Below, piece by piece: positions 41,467-52,032 of a DNA stretch of 64,000 nt. The notes under the pieces are model-generated. The model had not been told where the DNA came from. It searched no databases and was given only the letters and a program-made list of their open reading frames with translations. Source of the DNA: Halomonas sp. SpR1 (GTDB lineage: Bacteria > Pseudomonadota > Gammaproteobacteria > Pseudomonadales > Halomonadaceae); assembly GCF_031010175.1 (NCBI RefSeq), contig NZ_JAUAMB010000017.1, forward strand, positions 44,059 to 108,058, in the 5' to 3' direction. Both the position numbers and the translations under genes were made by a program. The first letter of the stretch is position 1. Each line of letters opens with the position of its first letter.

Positions 41467-43635
41467 ATGCGCAACAACCAGCCCGTCACTCAACGCGAGT
41501 ATGTCCTAAGCGAAGAAGCGGTACTTATTTCCCGCTCGGATTTAAAAGGCAACGTGACCTATGCCAATCCCACCTTTGTTGAGGTCAGTGGCTACAGCCG
41601 TGAAGAGCTGATCGGCGCTCCCCATAATCTTCTTCGTCACCCTGATATGCCTGAAGCTGCTTACGCAGATTTCTGGAAAACCATTCAGGCCGGGGTCACC
41701 TGGCAAGGCGTGGTCAAAAACCGCCGTAAAAATGGTGACCACTACTGGGTGCATGCCACGGTCGCCCCACTGCGGGACGGTGAGCGAATCGTTGGCTATA
41801 CCTCAGTGCGTCGTAAAGCCGCTGGAAAGGCGGTTGCCCGTGCCGAAAAAATCTACGCTGAAATTCGCGAAAAGGGCAAATCCCGCCACTATGCGCTAGC
41901 TCATGGCACGCTGCGACGTAAGGGCTTGACCGGTATGCTGTCGCGTTTTCAGTTCTCTAGCCTGAAAGCCAAGCTCACCAGTATGGTGGTGGTCTCGTTG
42001 CTGCTGCTCTGCTTTTCGGGCGGATTGGGGGTATACGCGGTGATGGTCTCCGGCGAACGGCTGGAAACACTTAATCGGTCAGGGTTGAGTGATGTTGCCT
42101 CGCTACAGCATATCGAGCGCTACATTGGTCAAACGGTTGAAACACTGGAGCCTGCGGTACGCAGCCCCCGCCGGGCTGACCTGGAGGCTGTCAACGCGAA
42201 TATTGACCAATATATCAATGCCATGCAAACGCTGTGGGCGGATTATTATGTCGATGATGCCGTCAATGTTGAAGCCGCCCAGACCTTTGATAATGCGCTG
42301 ACTACCTGGACAATCGGCGTGCAAACCAGCCTGGTGGCGATTGAGGAGGGGAATGGATTCGCGGCCTTTGAAGCCTTTAATGACGTGGTGGTGCCGACCA
42401 CTGACTCCCTGCGCGAGATGAATCAAACCCTGGTCGATCAGGTGCGCGCCGATGCCGAAGAGCTAGTTAGTCAGGCGCAAGGCGGGCGTCAACAGCTGCT
42501 AATAGCGCAACTGGTGCTGTTGGCAGTGGGCTTTTTGGTCATGATCGGTCTAAGCGTGATGATTCTGAAATCGGTGTTTCGCAGTCTGTCCGGCGCGCGC
42601 TATATCACCTTTCAAATTGCCGCGGGTAACTTGGCCGCCCGAGAGCGACGCCAAACCAACGATGAGTTGGGTGAGTTACTTTATTCCCTGGACACCATGC
42701 GCTTTAGCCTTTCCAGCATCGTGGGCGATGTAGAGAGCCGTGTCTCGGTCGTCACTCCAGCGATTCAGCAGATAGCCGCTGAAAACGAAGAACTCTCTTC
42801 GCGTACTGAGCAGCAGGCATCGTCGCTTCAACAGACCGCTTCCAGTATGGAGGAGATGACCTCGACGGTTCAGCAGAACACCGATAATGCCCGCCAAGCC
42901 ACCGACCTGGCGGTACAAAATGCGGCCAGTACCCGGGAAACGGGGAAGCAGATGCAGCAGTTGGTGGAACGCATGCAGCGTATCGCCAAGAGTGCCGAAA
43001 AGATGACCGAGATGATCAGCGTGATCGACGGCATTGCCTTTCAAACCAATATCCTGGCGTTGAACGCGTCGGTAGAAGCTGCCCGGGCGGGCGAACATGG
43101 TCGCGGCTTTGCGGTCGTCGCCAGTGAAGTACGCAATCTGGCTGGGCGTAGCGCGGATGCCGCCCAGGAAATCCGTAAGATGATTGATAGCACCACCCAG
43201 GAGGTCAGCGGTGGCCGCAGTGCGGTGGAGCAGGCAGAGCGGGCAATTGAAGAGGTGTCTCAGCAGGTCAGCCGGGTTAGTGAACTCATGGAGTCGATCA
43301 GCACAGCCTCCAGCGAGCAGAGTAGCGGGATTGGTCAAATCAACTCGGCGATTGCCGAAATGGATCTTGTCACCCAACAGAACGCCTCCAAAGTGCAGTC
43401 GATTGCGGCGTCAGCCGATAACCTCTCCCTTGAAGCCTTTGAACTTGCCAACGTGGTCGATGCGTTTCGTTTGGAAGGCGCCCAGGATGAGAGCATTAAA
43501 GAGGCTCGGGCGAAGTTACAGCGTGCTAACCATGCGCTCAGTAAGGCTGCCCAGCGTTTACCTGCGCCTGCCGAGCAGCGTGCTAAGTCACCCGCAACAC
43601 AGCCACGCGCGGCTGACCAGTGGGAAGAGTTCTAG
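41467..43635 (+). CDS. PAS-domain methyl-accepting chemotaxis protein with CheR-docking tail
   Basis: 722 residues. An N-terminal cytoplasmic PAS domain (about 18-115; [31 protein letters not shown]) of the Aer type may bind FAD or another cofactor. It is followed by TM1 (about 172-195), a periplasmic helical region, TM2 (about 345-367), HAMP and a full signalling domain ([19 protein letters not shown]). The last five residues are QWEEF, which fits the xWxxF pentapeptide that tethers CheR/CheB. Gene order and similarity show it is a duplicate of the next gene. Confidence 0.9.
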   Translation: MRNNQPVTQREYVLSEEAVLISRSDLKGNVTYANPTFVEVSGYSREELIGAPHNLLRHPDMPEAAYADFWKTIQAGVTWQGVVKNRRKNGDHYWVHATVAPLRDGERIVGYTSVRRKAAGKAVARAEKIYAEIREKGKSRHYALAHGTLRRKGLTGMLSRFQFSSLKAKLTSMVVVSLLLLCFSGGLGVYAVMVSGERLETLNRSGLSDVASLQHIERYIGQTVETLEPAVRSPRRADLEAVNANIDQYINAMQTLWADYYVDDAVNVEAAQTFDNALTTWTIGVQTSLVAIEEGNGFAAFEAFNDVVVPTTDSLREMNQTLVDQVRADAEELVSQAQGGRQQLLIAQLVLLAVGFLVMIGLSVMILKSVFRSLSGARYITFQIAAGNLAARERRQTNDELGELLYSLDTMRFSLSSIVGDVESRVSVVTPAIQQIAAENEELSSRTEQQASSLQQTASSMEEMTSTVQQNTDNARQATDLAVQNAASTRETGKQMQQLVERMQRIAKSAEKMTEMISVIDGIAFQTNILALNASVEAARAGEHGRGFAVVASEVRNLAGRSADAAQEIRKMIDSTTQEVSGGRSAVEQAERAIEEVSQQVSRVSELMESISTASSEQSSGIGQINSAIAEMDLVTQQNASKVQSIAASADNLSLEAFELANVVDAFRLEGAQDESIKEARAKLQRANHALSKAAQRLPAPAEQRAKSPATQPRAADQWEEF

Positions 43636-43685
43636 CCACTAGGCAACGCTTTATGTGCTTGATTTTTCTTTATCCGCTTTAATCG

Positions 43686-43712
43686 TATGCCACCCTCTGC
43701 GGTGGCATATTT
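43686..43712 (+). terminator. Hairpin between the two PAS chemoreceptor genes
   Basis: TATGCCACC / GGTGGCATA (9-bp stem, six-base loop) followed by a short T run, 51 bases after the first receptor. Confidence 0.6.
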
Positions 43713-43803
43713 CATGCATCACCTCTAATTGAAAAGGCTTAGCGTTAGGGAGCTACTAAGTCTAACGATGGCGCAAGCCTTCAATAAAAAGTAGGGGGTC
43801 TAA

Positions 43804-45960
43804 ATGCATAATGCCGAACAAGCAGCATCCGCTGTTTATGAGTTAGCCGACGACGAAGTGTTGATCTCACGCTCGGATCTGCAAGGCAGAATTACCTATG
43901 CCAACCAGACATTCGTAGAGGTGAGTGGCTACTCCTTGGACGAGATCATGGGCGAACCCCATAGCCTGTTCCGCCACCCTAGCATGCCCAAAGCGGTTTT
44001 TAAGAACTTATGGGAAACCATTGAGGCGGGTAAAACCTGGCAAGGGCTGATCAAGAATCGCCGCCAAACTGGCGAAGCGTACTGGATGCATACCACTGTT
44101 GCGCCGCTGCTCGATGGTGAACGCGTGGTGGGCTATACCTCTATACGCCGCAAAGCCGAAGATCGAGCCATTATCCGTGCAGAGAGGGTATATGCTGCCA
44201 TGCAACAGGGCAAAACCCGTGGCTTCAAGCTCCGTTATGGTGCAATACGCCACACTGGCCTGCGCGGGTGGGCCAAGCGGTTTAGTTTCAGTAGTATGCA
44301 GGCCAAGCTAATGGGCATGGTGCTGGCTGCTGTAGTTTTATTGGTCATTGCGGGGGCGGCGGGGGTGTATGGCCTAACCAGTTCCGCTGAACGCTTGCGT
44401 ACGCTCAATCAAACCGGTCTTGAAGGCATTACCGACCTCCAGCAGATAGACCAGCGGGTGAGTCAAGCGATCCAGGCATTGGAGCCGGCGGTGCGTAACC
44501 CTCGCCGTGCGGATCTCGATGTGCTTGAAAGCCAGTTAACCACCATGAGCGACAGCATTGAGCAGTCGTGGCAAGGTTATACCGCTCATCGCGAAACCAG
44601 TGGTGTGCAGGAGGGGCTAACAGCACATCTCACCACGTTTATTGAAAGTGCCGAAACCACCCTGACGGCTATTCGAGACGGCAACGGCTTTGCCGCCTTT
44701 GAAGCCTTTAATGACAACGTGCAGCCCACCTCTGAACTTATTAGTGACACTATCAACGTATTAGTTGAACAGGAACGAACTGCCGCGCATACGCTGATGG
44801 AAACGGCTGAACAGCAGCAACAGGTGCTGCTTTACGGCCAATTGGGTGTTCTGCTGCTGGGGATCCTGATAATGGTAGGGCTGAGTATGGCGGTGCTCAA
44901 ATCATTGATTAAGTCGCTCAACGAGGCGCGCCGGGTAACGTTCCAAATTGCCGCGGGTAACCTCGCCAACCGGGTGACCTTAAAGCGTAATGATGAGCTG
45001 GGTGAGCTGCTCAATTCGCTGGAAACAATGCGCGCTAGCTTATCGGGGCTGATCACCGAGGTGGGCAATAAAGTGGATGTGGTGACCCCCGCTTCTGAAC
45101 ATATCAAACAGCAGAATGAAGACCTGGCGTCGCGCACCGAGCAGCAGGCGTCCTCGCTGCAGCAAACCGCTTCTAGCATGGATCAAATGACCGCGACCGT
45201 GCAGCAAAACAGCGAAAACGCCCGCCAGGCCAATCAGTTGGCCATGCAAAATGCGACGACCAGCCGAGAAACCGGCGAGCGCATGCAGGCGCTGGTAGAG
45301 CGTATGGAACGTATTGCTGAAAGTGCCGATAAGATGACGGATATTATCAGCGTCATCGATGGGATCGCCTTTCAAACCAATATTCTGGCGCTGAATGCCT
45401 CGGTAGAAGCCGCAAGGGCAGGCGAGCAGGGACGTGGCTTTGCAGTAGTGGCTAACGAGGTGCGCAATTTGGCCGGGCGCAGCGCCGATGCCGCTGGCGA
45501 CATCCGCCGCTTAATCGACGCCTCCTCTGAGGAGATCAACGGCGGCGCTCAGGCGGTAAGAGAGGCCGAAGCGGCGATTGAACAGGTCGTTACTCAGGTG
45601 ATGAAAGTCAGCGATATTATGGAAGAGATCAGCACCGCGTCCGATGAACAGAGCAATGGCATCGCCCAGATTAATACTGCTGTCGCGGAAATGGATCATG
45701 TCACCCAGCAGAACGCCTCCAAGGTACAGTCGATTTCCAGCGCTGCTCAAGACCTCACACGCGAAGCGCTTAGCCTCGCCAACGTTATCGCTGCCTTTCG
45801 CTTGGAAGGTGCTGCCGAGGAGAGCAGCGAGACTGCCCGTGAGCGCTTGCTCAAACAGACAGGGATGGCGGCCATGCCATCATTATCAGCAGCTTCTCAA
45901 GCGTTAGCCTCGCCACAAGCCCACCCATCTCTGCCTACGACTCTTGCTCAGCCAGCCTAA
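43804..45960 (+). CDS. PAS-domain methyl-accepting chemotaxis protein, tandem paralogue
   Basis: 718 residues with the same plan as its neighbour: PAS ([31 protein letters not shown]), two membrane helices around a periplasmic domain with the shared phrase [17 protein letters not shown], and a signalling domain. The C-terminus ends TLAQPA and lacks the pentapeptide, so adaptation would rely on the neighbour's tethered CheR. The linker and tail differ most. It has its own ribosome-binding site and may have its own promoter in the 168-base gap. Confidence 0.9.
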   Translation: MHNAEQAASAVYELADDEVLISRSDLQGRITYANQTFVEVSGYSLDEIMGEPHSLFRHPSMPKAVFKNLWETIEAGKTWQGLIKNRRQTGEAYWMHTTVAPLLDGERVVGYTSIRRKAEDRAIIRAERVYAAMQQGKTRGFKLRYGAIRHTGLRGWAKRFSFSSMQAKLMGMVLAAVVLLVIAGAAGVYGLTSSAERLRTLNQTGLEGITDLQQIDQRVSQAIQALEPAVRNPRRADLDVLESQLTTMSDSIEQSWQGYTAHRETSGVQEGLTAHLTTFIESAETTLTAIRDGNGFAAFEAFNDNVQPTSELISDTINVLVEQERTAAHTLMETAEQQQQVLLYGQLGVLLLGILIMVGLSMAVLKSLIKSLNEARRVTFQIAAGNLANRVTLKRNDELGELLNSLETMRASLSGLITEVGNKVDVVTPASEHIKQQNEDLASRTEQQASSLQQTASSMDQMTATVQQNSENARQANQLAMQNATTSRETGERMQALVERMERIAESADKMTDIISVIDGIAFQTNILALNASVEAARAGEQGRGFAVVANEVRNLAGRSADAAGDIRRLIDASSEEINGGAQAVREAEAAIEQVVTQVMKVSDIMEEISTASDEQSNGIAQINTAVAEMDHVTQQNASKVQSISSAAQDLTREALSLANVIAAFRLEGAAEESSETARERLLKQTGMAAMPSLSAASQALASPQAHPSLPTTLAQPA

Positions 45961-46164
45961 ACGCCTGGGCAACCATTGATGAATCCGCGCCATGGAGGGC
46001 GCTCCCCTCTCTAATTACATCTAGTCTCTTCAACTAACCCTGCATCTAGTCTCTACGCATCGCTCATGCCACAATCTAAGGCCGCTGGATTGACACTAGC
46101 CCACGCCTTTTATGCGGAGGGCTGATAAATAACAGAACGTGAAAAGTAGAGAGTAGAGGAAGCC

Positions 46165-48009
46165 ATGCCAGAGTATCGCTCACGTACCACCACCGCTGGC
46201 CGCAACATGGCCGGTGCCCGCGCGCTATGGCGCGCAACGGGTATGCAGGACGGTGATTTCCAAAAGCCGATTATTGCAGTCGCCAACTCCTTTACCCAGT
46301 TTGTGCCGGGCCATGTGCACTTAAAGGATATGGGCCAACTGGTCGCACGTGAGATTGAGAAAGCCGGTGGCGTCGCCAAAGAGTTCAATACCATTGCGGT
46401 AGACGACGGTATCGCCATGGGCCACGACGGCATGCTCTACTCGCTGCCTAGCCGCGACCTCATCGCCGACAGCGTCGAGTATATGTGCAATGCCCACTGC
46501 GCCGATGCGCTGGTGTGTATTTCCAACTGCGACAAGATTACCCCCGGAATGCTGATGGCCGCTCTGCGCCTCAATATTCCGGTTATCTTCGTTTCTGGCG
46601 GCCCCATGGAAGCGGGCAAAACCAAGCTGCTCAACCACGGCCTGGATCTTGTCGATGCCATGGTCATGGCTGCCGACGACAGCGTAGACGATGAAACCCT
46701 GGCGGAAGTCGAGCGCAGCGCTTGCCCCACCTGCGGCAGCTGTTCGGGGATGTTTACCGCCAACTCGATGAACTGTTTAACCGAGGCGTTGGGTCTAGCC
46801 TTGCCCGGCAACGGCACCGTGCTGGCGACCCACTCGGATCGCCGCCGTCTATTTGAAACCGCTGGTCATCGCATTGTTGAGCTGGCCAAACGCTATTACG
46901 AAGGTGAAGAAGCGCACCTGCTGCCCCGCGCCATTGCCTCCAAGGCGGCGTTTAAAAACGCCATGACCCTGGATATCGCCATGGGTGGCTCTACCAACAC
47001 GATTCTGCATTTCCTGGCGGCGGCCCAGGAAGCCGAGGTGGACTTCACCATGGCGGATATCGACCGCCTCTCCCGTGAAGTGCCTCAGCTGTGCAAAGTG
47101 GCGCCCAATACCCAGAAGTACCATATCGAAGACGTTCATCGGGCCGGCGGTATTATGGCCATTCTAGGCGAGCTAGATCGTGCCGGGGTGCTGGATACTT
47201 CGGTGCCCACCGTGTATGGCGATAGCCTCAAAGCCGCGCTGGATGAGTGGGATATCATGCGCTCGCCCAGTGCGGAAGTTGTTGAGTTTTTCAAAGCCGG
47301 GCCGGGGGGCGTTCCCACCCAAACAGCGTTCTCGCAAAGCGCCCGCTGGCCGAGTCTGGATGGCGATCGCGCTACCGGCTGTATTCGCGACCTTGAGCAC
47401 GCCTTCTCCCAGCAGGGCGGCTTGGCCGTACTCTACGGCAATATCGCGCTGGACGGCTGCGTGGTCAAAACCGCCGGTGTCGACGACTCGATCCTGGTGT
47501 TTGAAGGCCCCGCCCATGTGGTGGAGTCCCAGGATCAGGCTGTCGCCGATGTGCTGGCGGACAAGGTCAAAGCGGGCGATGTAGTGGTAATTCGCTACGA
47601 AGGCCCCAAAGGCGGCCCCGGTATGCAGGAGATGCTCTATCCGACGTCTTATCTCAAATCCAAGGGGCTAGGCAAAGCCTGTGCGCTGCTGACCGATGGG
47701 CGCTTCTCGGGCGGCACCTCCGGGCTCTCCATTGGTCATGTCTCTCCGGAAGCTGCGGCAGGTGGCGCGATTGGATTGATCGAGCAGGGCGACCTGATTC
47801 GTATCGATATCCCCAACCGGACGATCAACGTCCAACTGACGGATGCTGAGCTGGCGGCTCGCCGCGAAGCAATGGAAGCCAAAGGTGTCACTGCCTGGAA
47901 ACCCATCGAACAGCGCCCCCGCAAGATCACCCCAGCGCTTAAGGCTTATGCCCTGTTGGCGACCTCTGCTGATAAAGGGGCAGTTCGAGATCTAAGCAAG
48001 CTCGACTGA
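46165..48009 (+). CDS. ilvD: Dihydroxy-acid dehydratase
   Basis: 614 residues, close to the E. coli length. It makes the 2-oxo acids for valine, leucine and isoleucine synthesis. The Fe-S cysteines are in [10 protein letters not shown] and [10 protein letters not shown], and the substrate/metal region [20 protein letters not shown] is intact. The gene stands apart from other ilv genes. The gap before it (45961-46164) holds only a short direct repeat, CATCTAGTCTCT, present twice. Confidence 0.95.
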   Translation: MPEYRSRTTTAGRNMAGARALWRATGMQDGDFQKPIIAVANSFTQFVPGHVHLKDMGQLVAREIEKAGGVAKEFNTIAVDDGIAMGHDGMLYSLPSRDLIADSVEYMCNAHCADALVCISNCDKITPGMLMAALRLNIPVIFVSGGPMEAGKTKLLNHGLDLVDAMVMAADDSVDDETLAEVERSACPTCGSCSGMFTANSMNCLTEALGLALPGNGTVLATHSDRRRLFETAGHRIVELAKRYYEGEEAHLLPRAIASKAAFKNAMTLDIAMGGSTNTILHFLAAAQEAEVDFTMADIDRLSREVPQLCKVAPNTQKYHIEDVHRAGGIMAILGELDRAGVLDTSVPTVYGDSLKAALDEWDIMRSPSAEVVEFFKAGPGGVPTQTAFSQSARWPSLDGDRATGCIRDLEHAFSQQGGLAVLYGNIALDGCVVKTAGVDDSILVFEGPAHVVESQDQAVADVLADKVKAGDVVVIRYEGPKGGPGMQEMLYPTSYLKSKGLGKACALLTDGRFSGGTSGLSIGHVSPEAAAGGAIGLIEQGDLIRIDIPNRTINVQLTDAELAARREAMEAKGVTAWKPIEQRPRKITPALKAYALLATSADKGAVRDLSKLD

Positions 48010-48064
48010 TACACTCAACTGATGTACGCAGTTAAATCAGGAACAGGCCCAAGTAAGGAATCAA

Positions 48065-49120
48065 ATGAAGGCGATTATTAACGTTGGATTAGTTGGCTAC
48101 GGTTTCGCTAGCCAAACCTTCCACGCACCGCTGATCCAGGCCACGGAAGGCCTGGATTTGGTGGCCGTGTCGTCAAGCGATGCTGCCAAGGTAGAGGCGT
48201 CACTTCCCAATGTTGAGGTTGAGAGCCAAGCGTTGGCGCTATGCCAGCGTCCTGACATTGATCTGATTGTTATCCCAACCCCTAACGACACGCACTTTTC
48301 GCTCGCCAAGGCAGCCCTAACGGCGGGCAAGCACGTGGTGGTCGATAAACCCTTTACGGTCTCGCTGTCTGAAGCAAAGCTGCTCAAAAAGTTGGCGGAT
48401 GACAAAGAGTGCCTATTGTCGGTGTTTCACAACCGCCGTTGGGATAGCGATTTTCTGACCATTAAAGAGCTGCTCGCGGCGGGGACATTAGGTCGGCTGG
48501 TCAATTTTGAATCCCATTTTGACCGCTTCCGCCCGGAAGTTCGCGACCGCTGGCGCGAGAAGGCCACCCCCGGTGGCGGCATCTGGTATGACCTAGGCCC
48601 ACACCTGCTGGATCAAGCCTGCGAGCTGTTTGGTATGCCCCAGGCTATTCTGCTGGAACTCGGCGCATTGCGGGATGGCGCCAAGGCTGACGATGACTTC
48701 CTGGCGCTGCTCGACTACGAAAGCTTTCGCGTAACTTTGGCAGCAGGCACGCTGGTGGCGGAACCGACGCCGCGCTTTCGGATCAATGGCACCCAAGGCA
48801 GCTTCATAAAATACGGCTTAGACCCTCAAGAAGATCGTTTAAAAGCAGGCGAATTGCCGACATCCCAGTGGGGCGAAGATACTCAACACGGCACCCTGAC
48901 GCTGCGCGAAGGCGAGGGGGAAAACGCCCCGCTAACGCGTCGGGAGCTGCCAACCCTGCCGGGCGATTATCTGGCGTATTATCAAGGTATCACCGCTGCT
49001 ATCCGCGATAAGGCGCCGCTACCGGTCAGCGTCGACGACGCTTTGCGCTCAATGGCCCTGCTGGAAGCAGGCCTCGACAGCCACCGCCAACGGCGCTGGA
49101 TCGCATTGAAAAATCATTGA
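48065..49120 (+). CDS. Gfo/Idh/MocA-family oxidoreductase
   Basis: 351 residues. An N-terminal NAD(P)-binding fold (NVGLVGYGFASQTFHAPLI) contains VIPTPNDTHF, and KHVVVDKPFT carries the EKP-like catalytic lysine (here DKP). The C-terminal substrate domain has FESHFDRFRP and GGGIWYDLGPHLLDQA. It looks like the YdgJ/inositol-dehydrogenase group; the substrate is not evident. It lies 55 bases after ilvD and could be co-transcribed with it. Confidence 0.85.
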   Translation: MKAIINVGLVGYGFASQTFHAPLIQATEGLDLVAVSSSDAAKVEASLPNVEVESQALALCQRPDIDLIVIPTPNDTHFSLAKAALTAGKHVVVDKPFTVSLSEAKLLKKLADDKECLLSVFHNRRWDSDFLTIKELLAAGTLGRLVNFESHFDRFRPEVRDRWREKATPGGGIWYDLGPHLLDQACELFGMPQAILLELGALRDGAKADDDFLALLDYESFRVTLAAGTLVAEPTPRFRINGTQGSFIKYGLDPQEDRLKAGELPTSQWGEDTQHGTLTLREGEGENAPLTRRELPTLPGDYLAYYQGITAAIRDKAPLPVSVDDALRSMALLEAGLDSHRQRRWIALKNH

Positions 49121-49121
49121 T

Positions 49122-49142
49122 GTGAGGCGTGAGGCGTGAGGG
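49122..49142 (+). repeat. Three copies of a 7-bp repeat after the oxidoreductase gene
   Basis: GTGAGGC, GTGAGGC and GTGAGGG lie end to end just past the stop codon, directly before the larger composite repeat. Confidence 0.8.
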
Positions 49143-49160
49143 GTTGGAGTGCCTAGTTTA

Positions 49161-49304
49161 GTAGCGCGGCGTAAGCGTCAGCGCACCCGCGGGAGCAGCG
49201 CGAAGCGGTGCCGGGGTTGGTTCCATGCCATTGGGCGTCGTTCCGCCGCCTCCCGCGGGTGCCTCATTCGCTCGTGCCTCGCGAGATTCGTTACCACGCG
49301 CTAC
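49161..49304. repeat. MITE-like repeat, full unit (copy 1a)
   Basis: The 144-base unit begins GTAGCGCGGCGTAA and ends TTACCACGCGCTAC, near-perfect 14-base inverted ends. The core includes GCGCACCCGC, AGCGCGAAGCGGTGCCGGGG, TTGGGCGTCGTTCCGCCGCC and TCCCGCGGGTGCCTCA. The same ends and core recur at 56611-56772. It has no coding capacity beyond chance frames. Confidence 0.8.
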
Positions 49305-49336
49305 GGTACGTGCTCGAAGCTGAATCTTTGGGTTTC

Positions 49337-49411
49337 GTAGCGTGGCGTAAGCGTCAGCGCACCCGCAGCGGCGGCCCGGCGCGAAAGCAGCGCGCAGCGG
49401 TGCCTGGGTTA
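49337..49411. repeat. MITE-like repeat, truncated unit (copy 1b)
   Basis: Begins GTAGCGTGGCGTAA and continues through GCGCACCCGCAGCGGCGGCC to GGTGCCTGGGTTA, then ends. It follows copy 1a after 32 bases in the same orientation. The spacer shares GCTGAATC and a GGTTT(T)TC end with the spacer at 56773-56806, so the whole 1a-1b arrangement is a composite unit. Confidence 0.75.
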
Positions 49412-49492
49412 GAGATCACTACTACCATTAGGTTTGTTAAGCTAGTCCCAATCGCTGTTGCAGTGTTCGTTACGGGCTTTTTAGGGGGAAAC

Positions 49493-50110
49493 ATGCCGAT
49501 AGAACCTGGTGAATACCCAATAATTGAGCCCAGTACAGCGTTAGGGCGTGCGCTCGTCGAGTTTTTTGATGTGCTTGGGCCTGTGTATGCAAGTGGCGAG
49601 AAAGGCATATTTCAAGTGATTGTATTTGGAGGCTGCGCGGTTCACATTCATTCTCAAGCGCGAGGAAGTGCGGATATAGACGCCGAGGTTGCATCACATG
49701 GTTTGGCCAAAAAAGCCGATATCGTGGCGCTTCTGGATGAAGACACCTATGTGTTCACCAATGAAGATGGTGTGGTGCAAATGCTAGAGCTAGATGCTAG
49801 CTTCAATACGACGTTGGCTCCTCTACACGAAGATTACGAGGATCGCGTCATTCGCTTGGTGGCACAAAGCAATGTCCCCAACGTAGAAGTCTACGTCGCA
49901 AGTGCGCTTGATGTGGCAATTACCAAACTTGGCCGTTTTGGTGACCGTGATCAAAATGATATCCAAACGTTGCTGCAGCTCCCTTATATAAACATCGAAG
50001 AATTTGAACGGTTAGCTCGAGAAGCAATAAGCTACTATGTGGGTGATGAAACTCGCATTCTGGGTAACCTTAAGGTGATGCTAGAAGACTATCATGGTAA
50101 CTGGGGTTAA
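49493..50110 (+). CDS. Nucleotidyltransferase-like protein (DUF6036 type)
   Basis: 205 residues from ATG 49493, chosen because AGGGGGA (49483-49489) precedes it; the open frame further upstream runs through the repeat and is spurious. The motif VFGGCAV (44-50) followed by SADIDAEV (D61, D63) is the nucleotidyltransferase-fold signature seen in MNT/AbiEii/DUF6036 proteins of toxin-antitoxin and phage-defence systems. The gene seems more AT-rich than its neighbours and lies next to repeats, suggesting acquisition. The next gene starts two bases after its stop. Confidence 0.7.
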   Translation: MPIEPGEYPIIEPSTALGRALVEFFDVLGPVYASGEKGIFQVIVFGGCAVHIHSQARGSADIDAEVASHGLAKKADIVALLDEDTYVFTNEDGVVQMLELDASFNTTLAPLHEDYEDRVIRLVAQSNVPNVEVYVASALDVAITKLGRFGDRDQNDIQTLLQLPYINIEEFERLAREAISYYVGDETRILGNLKVMLEDYHGNWG

Positions 50111-50112
50111 TT

Positions 50113-50541
50113 ATGGAAGCTTCTGTTAAGCGCAAACTGCTATACCGAGTGGGGGTTTGCTCGCTTGAAAAGGCGGTTGAGGACGTTAAGCGACTTGCAG
50201 AATCCATCTGGTATAAAGGGTATCGGCCAACGTGGGCTGAGCTCGAGGCACTCCGTCACATGATGCCTCGTGAGGCATTTCAGCGTTCACTTTGTGTGCT
50301 TGAATTGCTTAGCCAGTATCCTGTCTGCTGCCGAGATACTGCACGACATCTGCAGCAGTTGACCCGTCGATACCACCATCAGTTGCTGGGGGATGAAGAT
50401 GTACGTCCCCAAGGCAGGTATTCTCCTAGCCAGCGATGGGGGCTAACCGATACTACAATTTCGCTTCGCAAGGCGCTGCTGCCACTGCAAACGCGCATCT
50501 ATGCTGATGCGAAAGCAGATCGACATGGTTTAAGTGCATAG
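50113..50541 (+). CDS. Uncharacterised partner of the nucleotidyltransferase
   Basis: 142 residues starting two bases after the nucleotidyltransferase stop, so the two are almost certainly co-translated. The sequence is basic and helical (KAVEDVKRLAESIWYKGYRPTWAELEALRHMMP, RDTARHLQQLTRRYHHQLL). It has no membrane segment or catalytic motif that I recognise. As the partner in a compact two-gene unit it could be the antitoxin or the second component of a defence module. That is inferred from arrangement alone. Confidence 0.6.
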   Translation: MEASVKRKLLYRVGVCSLEKAVEDVKRLAESIWYKGYRPTWAELEALRHMMPREAFQRSLCVLELLSQYPVCCRDTARHLQQLTRRYHHQLLGDEDVRPQGRYSPSQRWGLTDTTISLRKALLPLQTRIYADAKADRHGLSA

Positions 50542-50620
50542 TGGGTATAGTACAAACTCCTCGACAGTGGAGTGGCCCAAAACAGCACTAACACCTTACC
50601 ACTTACTCTTCACCACCCAA

Positions 50621-51262
50621 TCAAAGCAAATCCGGCTCGTTATTACGTTTCTCTTCCCGCAACCTGTCCCGGGCGATATAGAGCGCGGCGATGGCGCGGG
50701 CTTCGTGGAAATCCTCGCGCAGTAGTAAGGCCGGGAGCTCCTCGATGGCATGGGTTTCCACAATTAACGGCTCGGGTTCATCTCCCGGCAGTCGCTTGGG
50801 GTAAAGGTCGGTGGCGAGGAGTACTTGCATGCGGTGGCGCATATAGTTGGGCGCCAACGAAAGCTCGACCAGCGGTTCAATACGGTGCGCGCCAACGCCA
50901 CACTCTTCCATTAACTCGCGGTTGGCCGCGGTAATAATATCTTCACCGGGGTCGACCAACCCCTTTGGCAGAGTAAGCACATAATCTTCAAACCCCGCGG
51001 CATATTCGCGGATCAGCAGCACGTGGTCGGGGTCGGGCATCGCCACCATCATCACCGCACCGCGGTCAGCGCCGGTTAAACGCTCAAATTGGCGCTCTTC
51101 CCCATTAGAGAAACGCAAATCAAGTGACTCAATCTGGAATAAACGGCTTTGGGCCACGCTTTTGCGAGCCAAAATCTGCGGCTTTTGCTGATAATCGGAG
51201 CGCTTAACGCTGCCATCTTCTGAGTTATTGAAGATGGGACGCGTTGGGGGCAGAGTAGACAT
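50621..51262 (-). CDS. nudE: ADP compounds hydrolase NudE
   Basis: 213 residues. The Nudix box is complete: GLVDPGEDIITAANREL then MEECGV (G-x5-E-x7-REU-x-EE-x-GU). It hydrolyses ADP-ribose, NADH and diadenosine polyphosphates. The order nudE, yrfG, hslR, hslO, pckA is the same as in E. coli, which supports the name. It is transcribed divergently from yrfG. Confidence 0.9.
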   Translation of the reverse strand: MSTLPPTRPIFNNSEDGSVKRSDYQQKPQILARKSVAQSRLFQIESLDLRFSNGEERQFERLTGADRGAVMMVAMPDPDHVLLIREYAAGFEDYVLTLPKGLVDPGEDIITAANRELMEECGVGAHRIEPLVELSLAPNYMRHRMQVLLATDLYPKRLPGDEPEPLIVETHAIEELPALLLREDFHEARAIAALYIARDRLREEKRNNEPDLL

Positions 51263-51339
51263 AAAAGTGGGCCTCCATGGCTGGTAAAAGGCGGTTAAGC
51301 TACAATAGCACGCTTACTCCTAACGTGACTGGAGCGGCA

Positions 51340-52032
51340 ATGATTGATTGGCGCGAGATAGACACCGTCCTCTTGGATATGGACGGCACGCTGCTGGATT
51401 TACACTTCGACAGCCACTTTTGGCTGGAGCACCTGCCAAGACGCTACCGAGAACTGCACCAGTTGGATGAAGCCTCCCAGGAAGCGCTGCGCGCACGCAT
51501 TATTGGCGAGCAGGGCACCCTGAACTGGTACAGTCTGGCGTACTGGAGCCGCGAATTAGGCGTGGATATTGTGGCGTTGAAGCGCGAAGTCCAGCACCTG
51601 ATTGGCCTGCGCAGTGACGCGCTGGATTTCCTCAAATGGCTAAAACAGGCCCACCCGAGGGTAATACTCGCCACCAATGCCGATCGTGCAAGCCTTGCCT
51701 TGAAGCTACCGCTCACCGGCTTGGAGAGCTATCTGGACGCTATTGTCTCTTCCGAGGACGTGGGAGCAGCCAAAGAGGAGCAGGCGTTCTGGTTTGCTTT
51801 GCAGGAGATGGAAGCCTTTGATCCCGCGCGCACGCTGTTTATCGATGACAATGTCCGGGTGCTAGAGAGCGCTCGCGAATTTGGTATCAAGCATTTGCTG
51901 GGTATTAAACAGCCCGATAGCCAGCGGCCTGAGAAAGAGCTACAGGAATTTATAGCCCTCGACCGCTTTGCTCACCTGCTGCCTGAACAGTTGCCTGAGC
52001 CATTGTCTGAAATCCAAGGAGTGCCTAAATGA
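51340..52032 (+). CDS. yrfG: GMP/IMP nucleotidase YrfG (HAD family)
   Basis: 230 residues from ATG 51340, with GGAG at 51331-51334; the frame is open from 51277 but without a better start. HAD motifs are LLDMDGTLLD (D13, D15), ILATNAD, the lysine in AAKEEQAFW, and LFIDDNVRVL. It dephosphorylates purine monophosphates. Its stop overlaps the hslR start (ATGA). Confidence 0.9.
   Translation: MIDWREIDTVLLDMDGTLLDLHFDSHFWLEHLPRRYRELHQLDEASQEALRARIIGEQGTLNWYSLAYWSRELGVDIVALKREVQHLIGLRSDALDFLKWLKQAHPRVILATNADRASLALKLPLTGLESYLDAIVSSEDVGAAKEEQAFWFALQEMEAFDPARTLFIDDNVRVLESAREFGIKHLLGIKQPDSQRPEKELQEFIALDRFAHLLPEQLPEPLSEIQGVPK

Noticed and set aside
49149..49340. 63-codon Arg-rich frame
   Set aside because: Formed by the repeated element at 49161-49304; the same frame is not kept in the second copy.
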